A model generated the notes under the pieces. That model was given only the letters and a program-made list of their open reading frames with translations, did not search any database and was not told the origin of the DNA. Shown one piece after another: positions 25,992 to 36,041 of a DNA stretch of 64,000 nucleotides; positions within the stretch are counted from its first letter, which is position 1, and every line of letters begins with the position of its first letter. Position numbers and translations under genes: made by a program. This stretch comes from Paenibacillus agri (GTDB taxonomy: Bacteria; Bacillota; Bacilli; Paenibacillales; Paenibacillaceae), in contig NZ_JABWCS010000193.1 of assembly GCF_013359945.1 (NCBI RefSeq), forward strand, positions 1 through 64,000, read 5' to 3'.

Positions 25992-27437
25992 ATGAGCGGA
26001 TTACAATTTAAGGATTATGGACTACAAGAAGATATTTTAAAAGCATTGGAGGCACTCTCTTATGCAACACCTACAGAAGTACAGAGTAAGGTGATTCCCA
26101 CGGCGCTGACAGGGCAGGATCTGATCGTAAAATCACAAACCGGCAGCGGAAAAACAGCGGCCTTCGGGATTCCGGTCTGTCAGCTGGTGGATTGGGCAGA
26201 GAATAAGCCGCAGGCGCTGATCCTGACCCCAACACGTGAGCTTGCTGCGCAGGTGCAGAGTGATATTACCAACATCGGGCGCCTTAAGCGGATCAAAGCG
26301 GTAGCCTTGGTCGGCAAATCGCCTTTTGCCCCGCAGAAGATAGAGCTTACACAAAAAACACATGTCGTGGTGGGGACACCCGGACGCGTGTTTGACCATA
26401 TCGAACGAGACACATTGCCGCTGAACCGGCTGAAATATCTCATTATTGACGAAGCGGATGAAATGCTTAACATGGGCTTCATTGAGCAAGTGGAGGCAAT
26501 TATCAAGAAGCTGCCGAGTGATCGGGTGACCCTGTTATTCTCCGCAACGTTGCCGGACAAGGTCAAGAATCTCTGCCGCAAGTACATGAATGACCCTGTG
26601 GATATTGAGATCCAGGCCAGCGGTATCACCACGGCGACTATCGATCATGCGCTTATTGAAGTGAGACAGGCAGCCAAATTTTCGCTGCTTAGCAATCTTC
26701 TCACGGTGGAGAATCCGGACAGCTGTATCATCTTTTGCCGGACGCAAGAGCAGGTGAATGATCTGTTCCGCGGTCTGGCCGATCTGGAATACCCCTGCGA
26801 CAAGATCCACGGCGGCATGATGCAGGACGAACGGTTTGAGGTCATGAATGCTTTTAAAAGAGGGCAGTTCCGTTATTTGATTGCTACTGACGTAGCCGCG
26901 CGAGGGATCGATATCGACAATATCACCCATGTAATCAACTACGATATCCCGCTGGAGAAAGAAAGTTATGTTCACCGGACGGGGAGAACCGCACGCGGGG
27001 GCAAATCCGGTAAAGCCATCACTTTTGTGACACCGAATGAGCATAAATGGGTCAAGGAAATTGAAGATTATATTGGCTTCAGTATCCCTGTGATGCCGGT
27101 TCCTTCTGATAATGACGTGGCGGCGGCGCAGGAAGCGTTCGGGCAGAAGATCAACAGACAGCCAGTGCGCAAGAAGGACCGGAGCGAAGGGCTGAGCAAG
27201 GATATCATGAAGCTGTACTTTAACGGCGGCAAGAAGAAGAAGCTCCGGGCGGTGGATTTTGTCGGTACGCTGGCGAAGCTCGATGGGGTGACGGCAGAAG
27301 ATATCGGAATCATCACGATACAGGATAATGTATCCTATGTGGATATTCTGAACGGCAAAGGCCCACAGGTGCTTCAGGCGATGCGGGAGACTACCGTGAA
27401 GGGCAAGCTGCTGAAAGTGCATATCGCGAAAAAATAA
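25992..27437 (+). CDS. dbpA: DEAD-box RNA helicase with DbpA RNA-binding domain
   Basis: A 481-residue ATP-dependent RNA helicase. The helicase core shows motif I SQTGSGKT, Ia [15 protein letters not shown] (IIDEADEML), [18 protein letters not shown] and [12 protein letters not shown]. The C-terminal ~75 residues (from [20 protein letters not shown]) form the DbpA-type RNA-binding domain, which targets hairpin 92 of 23S rRNA during 50S assembly. Length and layout match B. subtilis YxiN/DbpA (about 479 residues). The ATG lies 30 nt after the HD gene. A strong terminator region follows. Cytosolic, ribosome biogenesis. Confidence 0.93.
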   Translation: MSGLQFKDYGLQEDILKALEALSYATPTEVQSKVIPTALTGQDLIVKSQTGSGKTAAFGIPVCQLVDWAENKPQALILTPTRELAAQVQSDITNIGRLKRIKAVALVGKSPFAPQKIELTQKTHVVVGTPGRVFDHIERDTLPLNRLKYLIIDEADEMLNMGFIEQVEAIIKKLPSDRVTLLFSATLPDKVKNLCRKYMNDPVDIEIQASGITTATIDHALIEVRQAAKFSLLSNLLTVENPDSCIIFCRTQEQVNDLFRGLADLEYPCDKIHGGMMQDERFEVMNAFKRGQFRYLIATDVAARGIDIDNITHVINYDIPLEKESYVHRTGRTARGGKSGKAITFVTPNEHKWVKEIEDYIGFSIPVMPVPSDNDVAAAQEAFGQKINRQPVRKKDRSEGLSKDIMKLYFNGGKKKKLRAVDFVGTLAKLDGVTAEDIGIITIQDNVSYVDILNGKGPQVLQAMRETTVKGKLLKVHIAKK

Positions 27438-27545
27438 GCGCTGTACTGGTATTCCATAAGGTCAAGCTGGTCCTGGGCAATAGCCAGGACATCGTAATTT
27501 GACATCTGCGGAGGCTGTCTGTTTCCAGGTCATTGTACACAAAAA

Positions 27546-27629
27546 AATAGGCCAACCAGAAAGCTCTGGTTAACCTATTAAACCGAAGCTGTCCCGCGTT
27601 CATGAAGATAACGCTGGGACAGCTTTTCT
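27546..27629 (+). terminator. Double hairpin terminator after dbpA
   Basis: The first hairpin is AATAGG...AACCAGA/TCTGGTT...CCTATT (27546-27580). The second is stronger, AAGCTGTCCCGCGTT / AACGC-GGGACAGCTT (27586-27624), followed by TTCTTTT. It separates dbpA from the convergent ABC exporter gene. Confidence 0.75.
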
Positions 27630-27676
27630 TTTGAGTAAAAGTTAATACTCTGTTACATCTACTGAGTTATTGAACG

Positions 27677-29392
27677 TTAGGCGTTGAACTGCACCTGATG
27701 CAGACGGCTGTAAATTCCACCGGCATTGACCAGTTCATCATGGCGTCCTTGCTCAGCAATACCATCTTCGTTAACAACGATAATCCGGTCGGCATTCTTG
27801 ATGGTCGTCAGGCGGTGGGCGATGACCAGGGTGGTCCGGCCCACGGACAACTCGCTCAGTGACTGCTGGATCGCGGCTTCTGTCTCCGTATCAAGCGCCG
27901 AGGTCGCTTCGTCGAGAATCAGAATCGGTGGATTCTTCAAGAACATTCTCGCGATAGCCAGCCGTTGCTTCTGACCGCCGGACAGCTTCACGCCACGCTC
28001 GCCGATTACAGTCTCCATCCCCTCCGGCAGGTTCTGGATCAATTCTTCCAGATGGGCCCGCCGGGCTGCTTCCCAGATCTCGGGCAGCTGGGCATCCAGC
28101 TTACCGTATGCAATGTTCTCACGGATCGTGCCGGAGAACAGGAACACATCCTGCTGTACAATACCGATCTGCTTGCGCAGCGAAGTCAGCTTCAAGTCAC
28201 GGATATCGATACCGTCGACAGTAATCGCTCCTCCGGTGACATCATAGAAGCGGGGCAGCAGGCTGCAGATAGTTGTCTTCCCTGCACCGGAAGGACCGAC
28301 GAAGGCAACAGTCTCACCGGCCTTGACGTTCAGGCTGATGCCCTTCAGCACCGGCCGCTGCTGATCATAGCCGAAGGTGACGTTCTGGAAGGCGATGTCG
28401 CCGCGTAATGCATTGACGTCTACGGCGTCCGGTTTGTCGCTGATCTCAGGTTCGGTGTCTATGATTTCCAGGTATCGTCTGAAACCGGCGATGCCTTTAG
28501 GATAGCTCTCGATTACGGCGTTGATCTTCTCAATTGGGCGGAAGAAGACATTGGACAACAGGATAAAAGCAACAAACTCACCAATGGCGAGCTCGCCCTG
28601 GATAAAGAACCATGCGCCGCTGATCATCACCAGGACGGTAATGAGGCGGGTCATCATATAGGTGACGGACAAGCTTTTTGCCATGATTTTATAGGCCAGC
28701 AGCTTCGTGCGACGGAACATTTGGTTATCTACTGCGAACAGCTCTTTTTCATGATCTTCATTGGCAAAGGATTGTACCACACGGATACCACCCACATTGT
28801 CTTCAATACGGGCATTGAAGTTGCCGACGTTGCCGAAGAGCTGGCGATAGGTCGTGGTCATATTGCGTCCGAAGTAAATAATGACCCATGCCATGATAGG
28901 GACGATGACGAAGGTGATGATGGCGAGCTTGAGATTGATGTCTGCCATTAGGATAAAGGCACCGACCAAGGTCATGACCGCGATGAAAATATCTTCCGGC
29001 CCATGGTGCGCCATTTCGCCGATATCATTCAGGTCGTTGGTAATCCGGCCGATCAGATGGCCGGTTTTGTTATTATCGAAGAAACGGAACGATAATTTCT
29101 GAATGTGGTCGAACATTTTTTTGCGCATATCCGTCTCGATGTTAATTCCCAGCATGTGGCCCCAGTAGGTCACGATATACTGCATCACAGTATTGAGGGC
29201 GTAGATCGCCAGCAGCGCAACACAGGCAATGAGGATGAGCGGCCAATCCTGGCCTGGGAGCAGGTCGTCTATAAATTTGTTAACGGCCACTGGAAACGCA
29301 AGCTCGAGCAGCCCCGCGCCGACTGCGCAGGAGAAGTCGATGATAAACAGCTTTCTGTAAGGCCGGTAATAGGATGCAAACCGACGGATCAT
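27677..29392 (-). CDS. ABC exporter half-transporter (fused permease-ATPase)
   Basis: A 571-residue MsbA/LmrA/BmrA-like half transporter that should work as a dimer. Residues about 1-300 hold six transmembrane helices of an exporter fold. The ATPase domain (about 330-571) contains Walker A GPSGAGKTT, the Q-loop, signature LSGGQKQRLAIARM, Walker B ILILDEATSALD and the switch histidine in VIAHRLTTI. It exports a lipid, drug or peptide; the substrate cannot be read. The gene is alone, with no partner half-transporter adjacent. The start ATG at 29392 has only a weak ribosome site (GAAGTAAG). A tiny upstream ATG frame ends at the TGA overlapping this start, so coupling is possible. Confidence 0.92.
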   Translation of the reverse strand: MIRRFASYYRPYRKLFIIDFSCAVGAGLLELAFPVAVNKFIDDLLPGQDWPLILIACVALLAIYALNTVMQYIVTYWGHMLGINIETDMRKKMFDHIQKLSFRFFDNNKTGHLIGRITNDLNDIGEMAHHGPEDIFIAVMTLVGAFILMADINLKLAIITFVIVPIMAWVIIYFGRNMTTTYRQLFGNVGNFNARIEDNVGGIRVVQSFANEDHEKELFAVDNQMFRRTKLLAYKIMAKSLSVTYMMTRLITVLVMISGAWFFIQGELAIGEFVAFILLSNVFFRPIEKINAVIESYPKGIAGFRRYLEIIDTEPEISDKPDAVDVNALRGDIAFQNVTFGYDQQRPVLKGISLNVKAGETVAFVGPSGAGKTTICSLLPRFYDVTGGAITVDGIDIRDLKLTSLRKQIGIVQQDVFLFSGTIRENIAYGKLDAQLPEIWEAARRAHLEELIQNLPEGMETVIGERGVKLSGGQKQRLAIARMFLKNPPILILDEATSALDTETEAAIQQSLSELSVGRTTLVIAHRLTTIKNADRIIVVNEDGIAEQGRHDELVNAGGIYSRLHQVQFNA

Positions 29393-29484
29393 CTTACTTC
29401 ACTCATTTCTTTTATTTAATATATATAAGACGAACTTAAGATTTGAACGTATGGCTCGGTCGTCACTACGGTGGAATGTTTGGA

Positions 29485-29620
29485 CTTCCGGTCGCTGTTA
29501 TCCCCAGATTTCTTCTTTATAACCGCCTCTAGCGGTTGAAATCTGGCGATAAAGGCGAGCGCTTCGCTCCTCCAGTTCCAAACTTCCCCCTTCGTTCCTT
29601 CTCGCTTTTTGTTCTTTATC
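29485..29620 (+). repeat. Distal-module copy E of the intergenic repeat
   Basis: The 430-nt gap 29393-29824 has no gene. At 29504-29546 a hairpin CCAGATTTC / GAAATCTGG encloses AACCGC-ctcta-GCGGTT. This corresponds to the imperfect ACCGCTTTTAGTGGTTCAAATCTG segment at 43648-43672 and the similar one at 53542-53568. The T/C-rich tail (CCAAACTTCCCCCTTCG) follows at 29580-29600, as in the 43.7- and 53.6-kb copies. The four-arm part is missing. Confidence 0.6.
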
Positions 29621-29824
29621 TTTTATTCATCTTATATAGGTGGGCTTATAACTGGACAAACAGGTATAATCTCCATTATTAGGATACTAAAGAGGCATCT
29701 TTGATTTGTCAATGCTGTGTTTGCCGTGCACAAAGCGTATAATAGGTTGGGTTATAGCATGTTCAATTCCTGTCAGGTATTTGGCCTGCGGGTATTTTTT
29801 TGGTCCCAAGGAGGAAATAACATC

Positions 29825-31075
29825 ATGAACACAAGACAAGGACAAGTAGCCACAGGCGGTGAAAAATCCACATCCCGGTCCAGAATGGACAACTGGCTGC
29901 TTATTCTGGGAATTATAATTGTAGCGGCGGCCCTGCGGGCTCCGTTTACTTCCGTTGGACCGCTGGTCAAGACGATCCGCGATGATCTGGGCTTATCCAA
30001 TACAGCGGCAGGGGCGATCACTACGCTGCCGCTGCTAGCCTTCGCGCTGCTGTCCCCGTTCGCCCCTAAGCTGGCCCGCCGGTTCGGCCTGGCTAATGTA
30101 CTAGTTGCATCTATGTTGCTGCTCTCGATAGGCATCCTGATCCGCTCTGCTGCGGGGACGGGGATGCTGTTTCTTGGCACGGCTATTCTTGGGCTTTCCA
30201 TCGCGGTCTGTAATGTGCTGCTGCCCGGGCTTATCAAAGGGAAATTCCCGCAGAATACCGGCCTGATGACCGGGATCTACTCTGTATCCATGAATCTGTG
30301 CGCCGCTGTCGCTTCAGGCATCAGTGTCCCTCTGGCTACCCAGACCGGACTCGGCTGGAAAGGGACGCTGGCCATCTGGTTTATCATTGCCGCCCTGTCC
30401 ACACTGCTCTGGATTCCGCAAATCCGCAATCTCGAGCAGCGTTCCCCGGGAGCCGCTCGCGCTACCGGAGGGAATCTGTGGCGTTCCAGATTGGCGTGGC
30501 AGGTTACAATTTTTATGGGCCTGCAATCGCTGCTTTACTATGTAATGATCGCCTGGTTTTCCGTTATTCTGGTGGAACGGGGGATGACACTGAGTCATGC
30601 GGGCTGGATTCTGTCCATTATGCAGCTTGCACAGCTTCCGTTCACCTTTTTTATCCCTCTTCTGGCCGGACGGATGAAAAATCAGCGCAATTTCGTTATC
30701 GGCATCGTCGTGCTCTATATAGTAGGCATTGGAGGCGTATGGCTCGGCAGTACGTCATGGATGCTGCTGTGGGCTTGTTCTATCGGGATCGCCGGCGGTT
30801 CTTCCTTCGGACTGGTGATGATGTTCTTCAGCCTGCGGACACGGAGCACACAGCAAGCCGCTGAACTGTCAGGCATGGCCCAATCCATCGGCTATATGCT
30901 GGCGGCAGCGGGACCTGCTTTGTTCGGGTTATTGCATGACCTGACCGGCAGCTGGACACTGCCGCTGATCCTGCTGCTTGGCGCCAGCGTAGTGTTGCTT
31001 CTCGTGGGACTTGGCGCGGGAAGCAACAGATATGTTGAAGATCAGAGACTGCGCGTCGTGGACAAGCAGTCCTAA
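29825..31075 (+). CDS. MFS transporter, CynX/NimT type
   Basis: A 416-residue, 12-helix major facilitator protein. LRAPFTSVGPLVKTIRDDLGLSN near the N-terminus and the tightly packed helix pattern resemble the CynX/NimT (YycB) branch, whose known members move cyanate, nitroimidazoles or similar small compounds. The start at 29825 follows AAGGAGG at 9 nt. The open frame 108 nt further upstream adds an implausible cysteine-containing lead and has no ribosome site. The gene is alone with its own terminator. The substrate is not predictable. No cyanase or related gene is nearby. Confidence 0.85.
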   Translation: MNTRQGQVATGGEKSTSRSRMDNWLLILGIIIVAAALRAPFTSVGPLVKTIRDDLGLSNTAAGAITTLPLLAFALLSPFAPKLARRFGLANVLVASMLLLSIGILIRSAAGTGMLFLGTAILGLSIAVCNVLLPGLIKGKFPQNTGLMTGIYSVSMNLCAAVASGISVPLATQTGLGWKGTLAIWFIIAALSTLLWIPQIRNLEQRSPGAARATGGNLWRSRLAWQVTIFMGLQSLLYYVMIAWFSVILVERGMTLSHAGWILSIMQLAQLPFTFFIPLLAGRMKNQRNFVIGIVVLYIVGIGGVWLGSTSWMLLWACSIGIAGGSSFGLVMMFFSLRTRSTQQAAELSGMAQSIGYMLAAAGPALFGLLHDLTGSWTLPLILLLGASVVLLLVGLGAGSNRYVEDQRLRVVDKQS

Positions 31076-31095
31076 TGCCTCATCTATAGACAGGT

Positions 31096-31124
31096 AAAGC
31101 CGCCGGAACTACCGGCGGCTTTGC
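31096..31124 (+). terminator. Terminator of the CynX-type transporter gene
   Basis: Perfect 11-bp stem AAAGCCGCCGG/CCGGCGGCTTT with a 5-nt loop. Confidence 0.85.
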
Positions 31125-31284
31125 TGTACGTATAGTGATATCAGAAGCGCTCTATTACAGGCAGCATGCTTCATCGTAATCCCAGTATTGTAGCATTCCT
31201 TGGACCGGTCCGTTTCCGTTCAATCTCTATTGTGGGGCAAAGCATCGGCAAGAGCAAGGTAATGATTGTATAAAAGAGTTTTGT

Positions 31285-32043
31285 CTACCGTTTGTAAGCC
31301 GCGACCCGAATTCTCCGGTAATCCATAACCCAGCGCCCTTCTTGGAACAATGTCGGTTTAAGCTCCTCTTCCATCCAAGAAGTTACCTCTGCACGTTCAG
31401 CAGGGGAGAGGGCCGTCAGTATTCCATTGGCAAAAATATTCAGCCATGTCGCAAAGCCCTGCTCCGCGCCCTCCAGCGGTGTCGGGCGGTCGAAGCACAG
31501 GGCGAAGTCCACGGTGAACCCGTGGCGCTCCAGCAGGGAGGCATACTGCCCCGTGCTGGGAAAATACCAGGGCAGGCGCAGGTTGTCGCTCTGGCCAATT
31601 GCGGCAAAGGCGCGGGGCAGCCCGGCGACAATGGACGCAATATTGCCCAGCGCGCCGAATTCTGCGACCAGACGTCCGCCTGGTCTGAGGCTGGCGGCCA
31701 TGGAAGCCGCCGCTCCATCAGCATCCAGCAGCCAGTGAAGGGCTGCGTTGCTGAAAATGGCATCTGCCGCCGGCTCCGCCACGTAGTTCTGACCATCTGC
31801 TTCAATAAAAGTCAGCTCAGGATGCTTGCTGCGTGCCGTTCTGATCATTTCGGCAGAAGCATCGATGCCAGTGACGACTGCGCCATGGGAAGCGATCGTC
31901 GCGGCGAGATCACCAGTGCCGCAGCCCCAGTCGATAATCTGCTCGCCGGGCCGGGGCTGAAGCAGGTCAATCAGTGACTCTCCAAACTGTGAGACAAACG
32001 CCATATCTTTATCATAGGTACCGGTATGCCATAACTGATTCAT
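31285..32043 (-). CDS. Class I SAM-dependent methyltransferase
   Basis: A 252-residue Rossmann-type methyltransferase. Motif I is IDWGCGTGDLA, followed by the acidic VTGIDAS that binds the SAM ribose, IEADGQNY for the adenine, and DAIFSNAALHWLLD as motif IV. The FSNAALHW stretch is typical of the trans-aconitate 2-methyltransferase-like (Tam) group, but the substrate is uncertain. The start at 32043 follows GGGAG at 8 nt. The frame that reaches 32088 has no ribosome site for its first ATG. The gene stands alone; the downstream side (31125-31284) holds nothing recognised. Confidence 0.87.
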   Translation of the reverse strand: MNQLWHTGTYDKDMAFVSQFGESLIDLLQPRPGEQIIDWGCGTGDLAATIASHGAVVTGIDASAEMIRTARSKHPELTFIEADGQNYVAEPAADAIFSNAALHWLLDADGAAASMAASLRPGGRLVAEFGALGNIASIVAGLPRAFAAIGQSDNLRLPWYFPSTGQYASLLERHGFTVDFALCFDRPTPLEGAEQGFATWLNIFANGILTALSPAERAEVTSWMEEELKPTLFQEGRWVMDYRRIRVAAYKR

Positions 32044-32289
32044 AAGTAATGCTCCCTTCGTTGTGAACTCTTTCTTATGTTGTAACATACGGAAGTCTTA
32101 TAAGTAAAATATATAGTATGGATAGAGGTGATTGGTTTTGCCTATATCCATTCTATGAATCTAAAAGACGAAACAGATTTTTTTGAAATAAAACTTGCAA
32201 TTCATTCGGAAAAGGAGTATATTCTTAATTACGGTGATTGATTCGCTGGTTGAAATAAACCAGATGTGAATCAAAACTATACATAATAT

Positions 32290-32373
32290 GCGGTCGTGGC
32301 GGAATTGGCAGACGCGCACGGTTCAGGTCCGTGTGGTAGCAATACTGTGGAGGTTCGAGTCCTCTCGACCGCA
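32290..32373 (+). tRNA. tRNA-Leu (anticodon CAG)
   Basis: An 84-nt type II tRNA. The acceptor stem is GCGGTCG/CGACCGC with discriminator A. The D arm contains GGCAGACGCG, and the anticodon stem CACGG/CCGTG closes the loop TTCAGGT, giving anticodon CAG, which reads CUG. There is a long variable arm, as expected for leucine, and a T arm with GTTCGAGTC. CCA is not encoded. A terminator follows 15 nt later, so it is transcribed alone. Confidence 0.97.
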
Positions 32374-32388
32374 TTGCGATTTAACAAG

Positions 32389-32433
32389 AAAGGTTCGTGA
32401 ATTGCTCTTATAGCAATTTACGAACCTTTTTTT
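32389..32433 (+). terminator. Terminator of the tRNA-Leu gene
   Basis: AAAGGTTCGT-AATTGCT / AGCAATT-ACGAACCTTT hairpin followed by T7. Confidence 0.92.
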
Positions 32434-32577
32434 GCATTGGGGAGAACTGAGGGGATTGAAGTGATTCAATTCTTGAATGAACCTATTGAACTTTTCAATT
32501 ATACATTCTCTCTGGGGTATTCTAATATGGATAATACCTACTTATTTTATAGGAATTATATAATATGAGGAATGATG

Positions 32578-33807
32578 ATGCTGCACTGGAAGCGAAATCT
32601 GTATATTTTGTGGCTGGGACTTTTCTTCAATCATATGGCGTATACCCTGTCTGTTCCATTTTTTCCTCTGTTTCTGCAAGAAGATCTGGGCATTCAAAAT
32701 GGACTGGAGGTCTGGTCTGGCGTTTCGATTTCCATCAGCTTTCTGATCAGCGGTTTATGTGCCCCCTTTTGGGGATCACTGGCTGACAAATACGGCAGCA
32801 AGTCGATGCTGATCCGTTCAGGCGCGGGACTGGCTATCGCCCATATGGCGAATTACTTTGTCCATGATCCCTATATGTTCATTGCGGTGCGGATTTTTCA
32901 GGGACTTATGGCCGGCTTTACTCCCGCATCCATCACTTTGGTCGGTACGAATACGCCTGAAAAACATGTGGGGTATGCCCTGGGTGTCATCTCGACCTCA
33001 ACCGCTGCCGGGGGGATTCTTGGGCCGCTTGTGGGTGGTGTTCTGAGTCATTGGATCGGACTACGGGGCTGTTTCATTGCATCAGGAGTGATTACACTTT
33101 TGTCTGCTCTTATGGTTCTATGGGTAAAAGAATCGCGCGAGCACCGCACTGTAGTGCAATCAAGCATCCTGGGTGATTTGAAGAAAGCGGCGTCCAACCC
33201 TGGTTTAATGCGGATTTATGGTCTGATTCTACTCGTCTCGACTTCTGTGCTGATTATCGAACCTGTGCTAACCCTTTACGTCGTTCAGATTGGCGGAGAT
33301 ATCAGTAGTGCCACACTCAGCGCAGGAATCGTCTTCTCAGCGATCGGTGTTGCTACGGTGATTATGGGACCTCGTTGGGGTAGAATTGGTGGTCGGATCG
33401 GATACGAGAAAACATTGTTTATCGGTCTGCTGGGCGGCGGGATTGGCAGTCTCCTGCAACTGACAGCCTTTAACCTGATTTATTTTGGAAGTCTGCGATT
33501 TATTTATGGGTTGTTCTTCGCCGCCGTGTACCCGGCTATGAATGCACTGATTATCAAATATGCCGACAACGATTTTCGGGGCAGAGCGGTCAGTCTGAGC
33601 CAGACCGCAAATCAATTCGGAATTGTGCTTGGGCCGTTAATTGGCGGTTTTCTGGGCGGTTGGGTTGGAATCCCTGTTGTTTTTCTCCTTACGGGTATTA
33701 CGCTGCTGGGAGCGGCATGGGCTGTTAGGGTGAAGGAATTTAAGCAGGTGGATCGAACGAAGCTGGGCATTGCGGGAGAGCCCGGTCACAGCAGCTTGAA
33801 CAAATGA
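32578..33807 (+). CDS. MFS efflux transporter, MdtG-like
   Basis: A 409-residue, 12-helix major facilitator. It opens with LHWKRNLYILWLGLFFNHMAY, which resembles the start of E. coli MdtG (WKRNLTVTWLG). It has the loop 2-3 motif GSLADKYGSKSM (motif A, GxxxDRxGRR type) and a PLVGG motif C typical of drug:H+ antiporters. Three ATGs run in tandem (32572, 32575, 32578). The last is preferred because the GAGG site lies 2 nt before the first but about 7 nt before the third. A flavin monooxygenase gene follows 60 nt later in the same direction, so the pair may be co-transcribed and act on the same xenobiotic or sulfur compound (inference). Confidence 0.85.
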   Translation: MLHWKRNLYILWLGLFFNHMAYTLSVPFFPLFLQEDLGIQNGLEVWSGVSISISFLISGLCAPFWGSLADKYGSKSMLIRSGAGLAIAHMANYFVHDPYMFIAVRIFQGLMAGFTPASITLVGTNTPEKHVGYALGVISTSTAAGGILGPLVGGVLSHWIGLRGCFIASGVITLLSALMVLWVKESREHRTVVQSSILGDLKKAASNPGLMRIYGLILLVSTSVLIIEPVLTLYVVQIGGDISSATLSAGIVFSAIGVATVIMGPRWGRIGGRIGYEKTLFIGLLGGGIGSLLQLTAFNLIYFGSLRFIYGLFFAAVYPAMNALIIKYADNDFRGRAVSLSQTANQFGIVLGPLIGGFLGGWVGIPVVFLLTGITLLGAAWAVRVKEFKQVDRTKLGIAGEPGHSSLNK

Positions 33808-33867
33808 GAACGTTATCTGTCATCAAGGATGATCAATATAGATATCACAATATGAGGAGGATTTAAC

Positions 33868-35190
33868 ATGGCGAAAAGACAATTGAAGTTAGGAGCAAGC
33901 TTGAACGGGGTGGGCAACAGTATCTCCTTTTGGCGCCACCCTAATATTCCGATCAACGCGAGCGTGAGTCTGGATTTCTACAAAGAGCAGGCGCTCAAGG
34001 CAGAGGAAGGGAAGTTTGACCTGCTGTTCATCGCCGACGGTCTTTTTATCAACGAGAAGTCCAATCCTCATTTTCTCAATCGTTTTGAGCCATTGACTAT
34101 ACTATCTGCGTTGGCGGGCTTCACTTCGAACATCGGACTGGTTGCTACATTATCTACTTCATATAGTGAACCGTTCACGGTTGCAAGACAATTCGCTTCT
34201 CTGGACCAAATAAACGGCGGAAGAAGCGGATGGAATGTGGTGACTTCACCACTGGAAGGATCGGCGCTGAATTTTGGTAAAGGTGAGCATCCGAACCATT
34301 CTTTGCGCTACGAAATTGCGGAAGAGCATCTGGAGGTAGTCAAAGGCTTGTGGGATTCATGGGAGGACGATGCATTTACCGGAGATAAGGAGAACGACGT
34401 TTTCTTTGATCGGACCAAGCTGCACACGCTGAATCATAAAGGAACACACTTTTCTGTGCAGGGGCCGCTTAATGTAGCGCGTTCCAAGCAGGGGTATCCG
34501 GTCATATTTCAGGCAGGCTCTTCCGAATCCGGCAAGGATTTGGCGGCAAGATCAGCCGATGCCGTCTATACGGGCCATGAGACACTGGAAGAAGCAAGAG
34601 AGTTTTATAGTGACGTTAAAGAAAAAGCGATAGCGTATGGACGCAAAGCAGAGGATATTCTGATTTTTCCGGGTATCGGTCCAATCGTTGGCAGAACAGA
34701 AGAAGAAGCCGAGCAAAAATATCAGGAAATCGCTGAATTAGTCAGTATCGATCAGGCGCTAAATTATTTGGGCCGTTACTTTGAACATTTCGATTTCACC
34801 CAATTCCCGTTGGATGAGCCCTTTCCTGAGATCGGTGACCTTGGCAGCAACAGTTTCCGGAGTACAACGGACAAGATCAAACAGCAGGCCAGAGAACAAG
34901 GGCTAACCTTGCGCCAGGTAGCATTACAGGCCTCGACGCCAAGAACCTCGTTCATTGGTACACCGGATCAGATCGCTGATCAGATACAGGAGTGGTTTGA
35001 AGGCGGGGCTGCAGATGGCTTCAATATTCGTACCGTTGTACCGGGCGGACTGGCGGACTTCGTGGATCTGGTCGTTCCGGTCCTGCAGCAGCGGGGTCTT
35101 TTCCGTACAGAATACGAGGATGACACGCTGAGGGGCAATCTGGGGCTTAAGGTTCCGGCCAACCGCTATACACTGGAGACGGTACAATAA
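33868..35190 (+). CDS. LLM-class flavin-dependent monooxygenase (NtaA/SnaA/DszA family)
   Basis: A 440-residue bacterial-luciferase-like monooxygenase. The opening [14 protein letters not shown] then [11 protein letters not shown], the [11 protein letters not shown] strand and [16 protein letters not shown] segment are characteristic of the nitrilotriacetate-monooxygenase subfamily. Members use FMNH2 from a separate reductase to oxidise organosulfur or amine compounds. No flavin reductase is adjacent, so reduced FMN must come from elsewhere. A GAGGAGG site precedes the ATG. It lies 60 nt downstream of the MFS gene and ends before a terminator. The true substrate is unknown; sulfur scavenging is a common role for this family in soil bacteria. 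Confidence 0.9.
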   Translation: MAKRQLKLGASLNGVGNSISFWRHPNIPINASVSLDFYKEQALKAEEGKFDLLFIADGLFINEKSNPHFLNRFEPLTILSALAGFTSNIGLVATLSTSYSEPFTVARQFASLDQINGGRSGWNVVTSPLEGSALNFGKGEHPNHSLRYEIAEEHLEVVKGLWDSWEDDAFTGDKENDVFFDRTKLHTLNHKGTHFSVQGPLNVARSKQGYPVIFQAGSSESGKDLAARSADAVYTGHETLEEAREFYSDVKEKAIAYGRKAEDILIFPGIGPIVGRTEEEAEQKYQEIAELVSIDQALNYLGRYFEHFDFTQFPLDEPFPEIGDLGSNSFRSTTDKIKQQAREQGLTLRQVALQASTPRTSFIGTPDQIADQIQEWFEGGAADGFNIRTVVPGGLADFVDLVVPVLQQRGLFRTEYEDDTLRGNLGLKVPANRYTLETVQ

Positions 35191-35262
35191 ATCAGCTATT
35201 TTTGACAAGCCCCTCAATATAGAGTAATATCCACATGTGATTTAATATGCCTCTGCACCCAA

Positions 35263-35292
35263 GACTCTCTCTTTACAGGGAGAGCTTTTTTG
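35263..35292 (+). terminator. Terminator after the monooxygenase gene
   Basis: AAG-CTCTCTC / GGGAGAGCTT hairpin with T6, 73 nt after the stop. Confidence 0.75.
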
Positions 35293-35332
35293 TATTTACT
35301 TATCAGGAAACCGGTTAATAGGGGTGGAAATC

Positions 35333-36037
35333 GTGGATACTGCTGTTCGTAATCATGTACTGATTGTTGAAGATGATGATAATATTAGACGTTTTATATC
35401 GATTAATTTAATCAATAACGGCTTTGTGGTGAGTGAGGCGGCAAATCAAGGAGAAGCTTTACAGAGCTTCACTACGAATCATCCCGATGTTATCGTTCTG
35501 GATATTATGCTGCCGGATGGTAACGGCTTTGAAATCTGCCAGAAGCTAAGAGCGCAGGACCCTGGGGTCATTATTGTTTTTTTAACCGCACGTGGACAGG
35601 ATCTGGATAAAATCAAAGGACTTGAAATCGGTGCCGATGATTATATCGTCAAGCCCTTTAATCCATTAGAGCTGGTGGCACGTATCAAGGCCATCTTACG
35701 CCGTACAGAAGCCGTTGCAAAACCGCAGAGGCTTGTCCTGCAAGCCGGACCGATCCGGATGGACCTTAATGCCAATAAGGTTTTTAAACATGATGTCTTA
35801 ATTGAATTAACGCCGAAGGAATTCCAAATGATCAGAACGTTCCTGGAACATCCCGATACTGCACTCTCAAGGAATGAATTGATGAATCTCGTATGGGGTG
35901 AGGATTATATTGGCGATCCTAAAACGGTAGATGTTCATGTGCGCAAATTGCGGGAGAAGATCGAAGATGACGACTCTAATCCGTATTGGATCGAGACTGT
36001 ATGGGGAGTAGGTTATCGTTTTAGGAAGGACGGCTAA
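35333..36037 (+). CDS. OmpR/PhoB-family response regulator
   Basis: A 234-residue regulator. The receiver domain has the acidic triad EDDD, phospho-acceptor D57 in VLDIMLPDGNG, and the conserved Lys in IVKPFNPLEL. The C-terminal winged helix ends with VDVHVRKLREKIEDD and WGVGYRF. The GTG at 35333 is preferred over the GTG at 35324 because GGGGTGG then lies about 5 nt upstream. It is the first gene of a six-gene unit that continues with its sensor kinase 4 nt later, then a lipoprotein, two SEDS proteins and an LCP protein. It therefore probably controls envelope synthesis. No binding site was identified in the short upstream gap. Confidence 0.93.
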   Translation: MDTAVRNHVLIVEDDDNIRRFISINLINNGFVVSEAANQGEALQSFTTNHPDVIVLDIMLPDGNGFEICQKLRAQDPGVIIVFLTARGQDLDKIKGLEIGADDYIVKPFNPLELVARIKAILRRTEAVAKPQRLVLQAGPIRMDLNANKVFKHDVLIELTPKEFQMIRTFLEHPDTALSRNELMNLVWGEDYIGDPKTVDVHVRKLREKIEDDDSNPYWIETVWGVGYRFRKDG

Positions 36038-36041
36038 AGGG

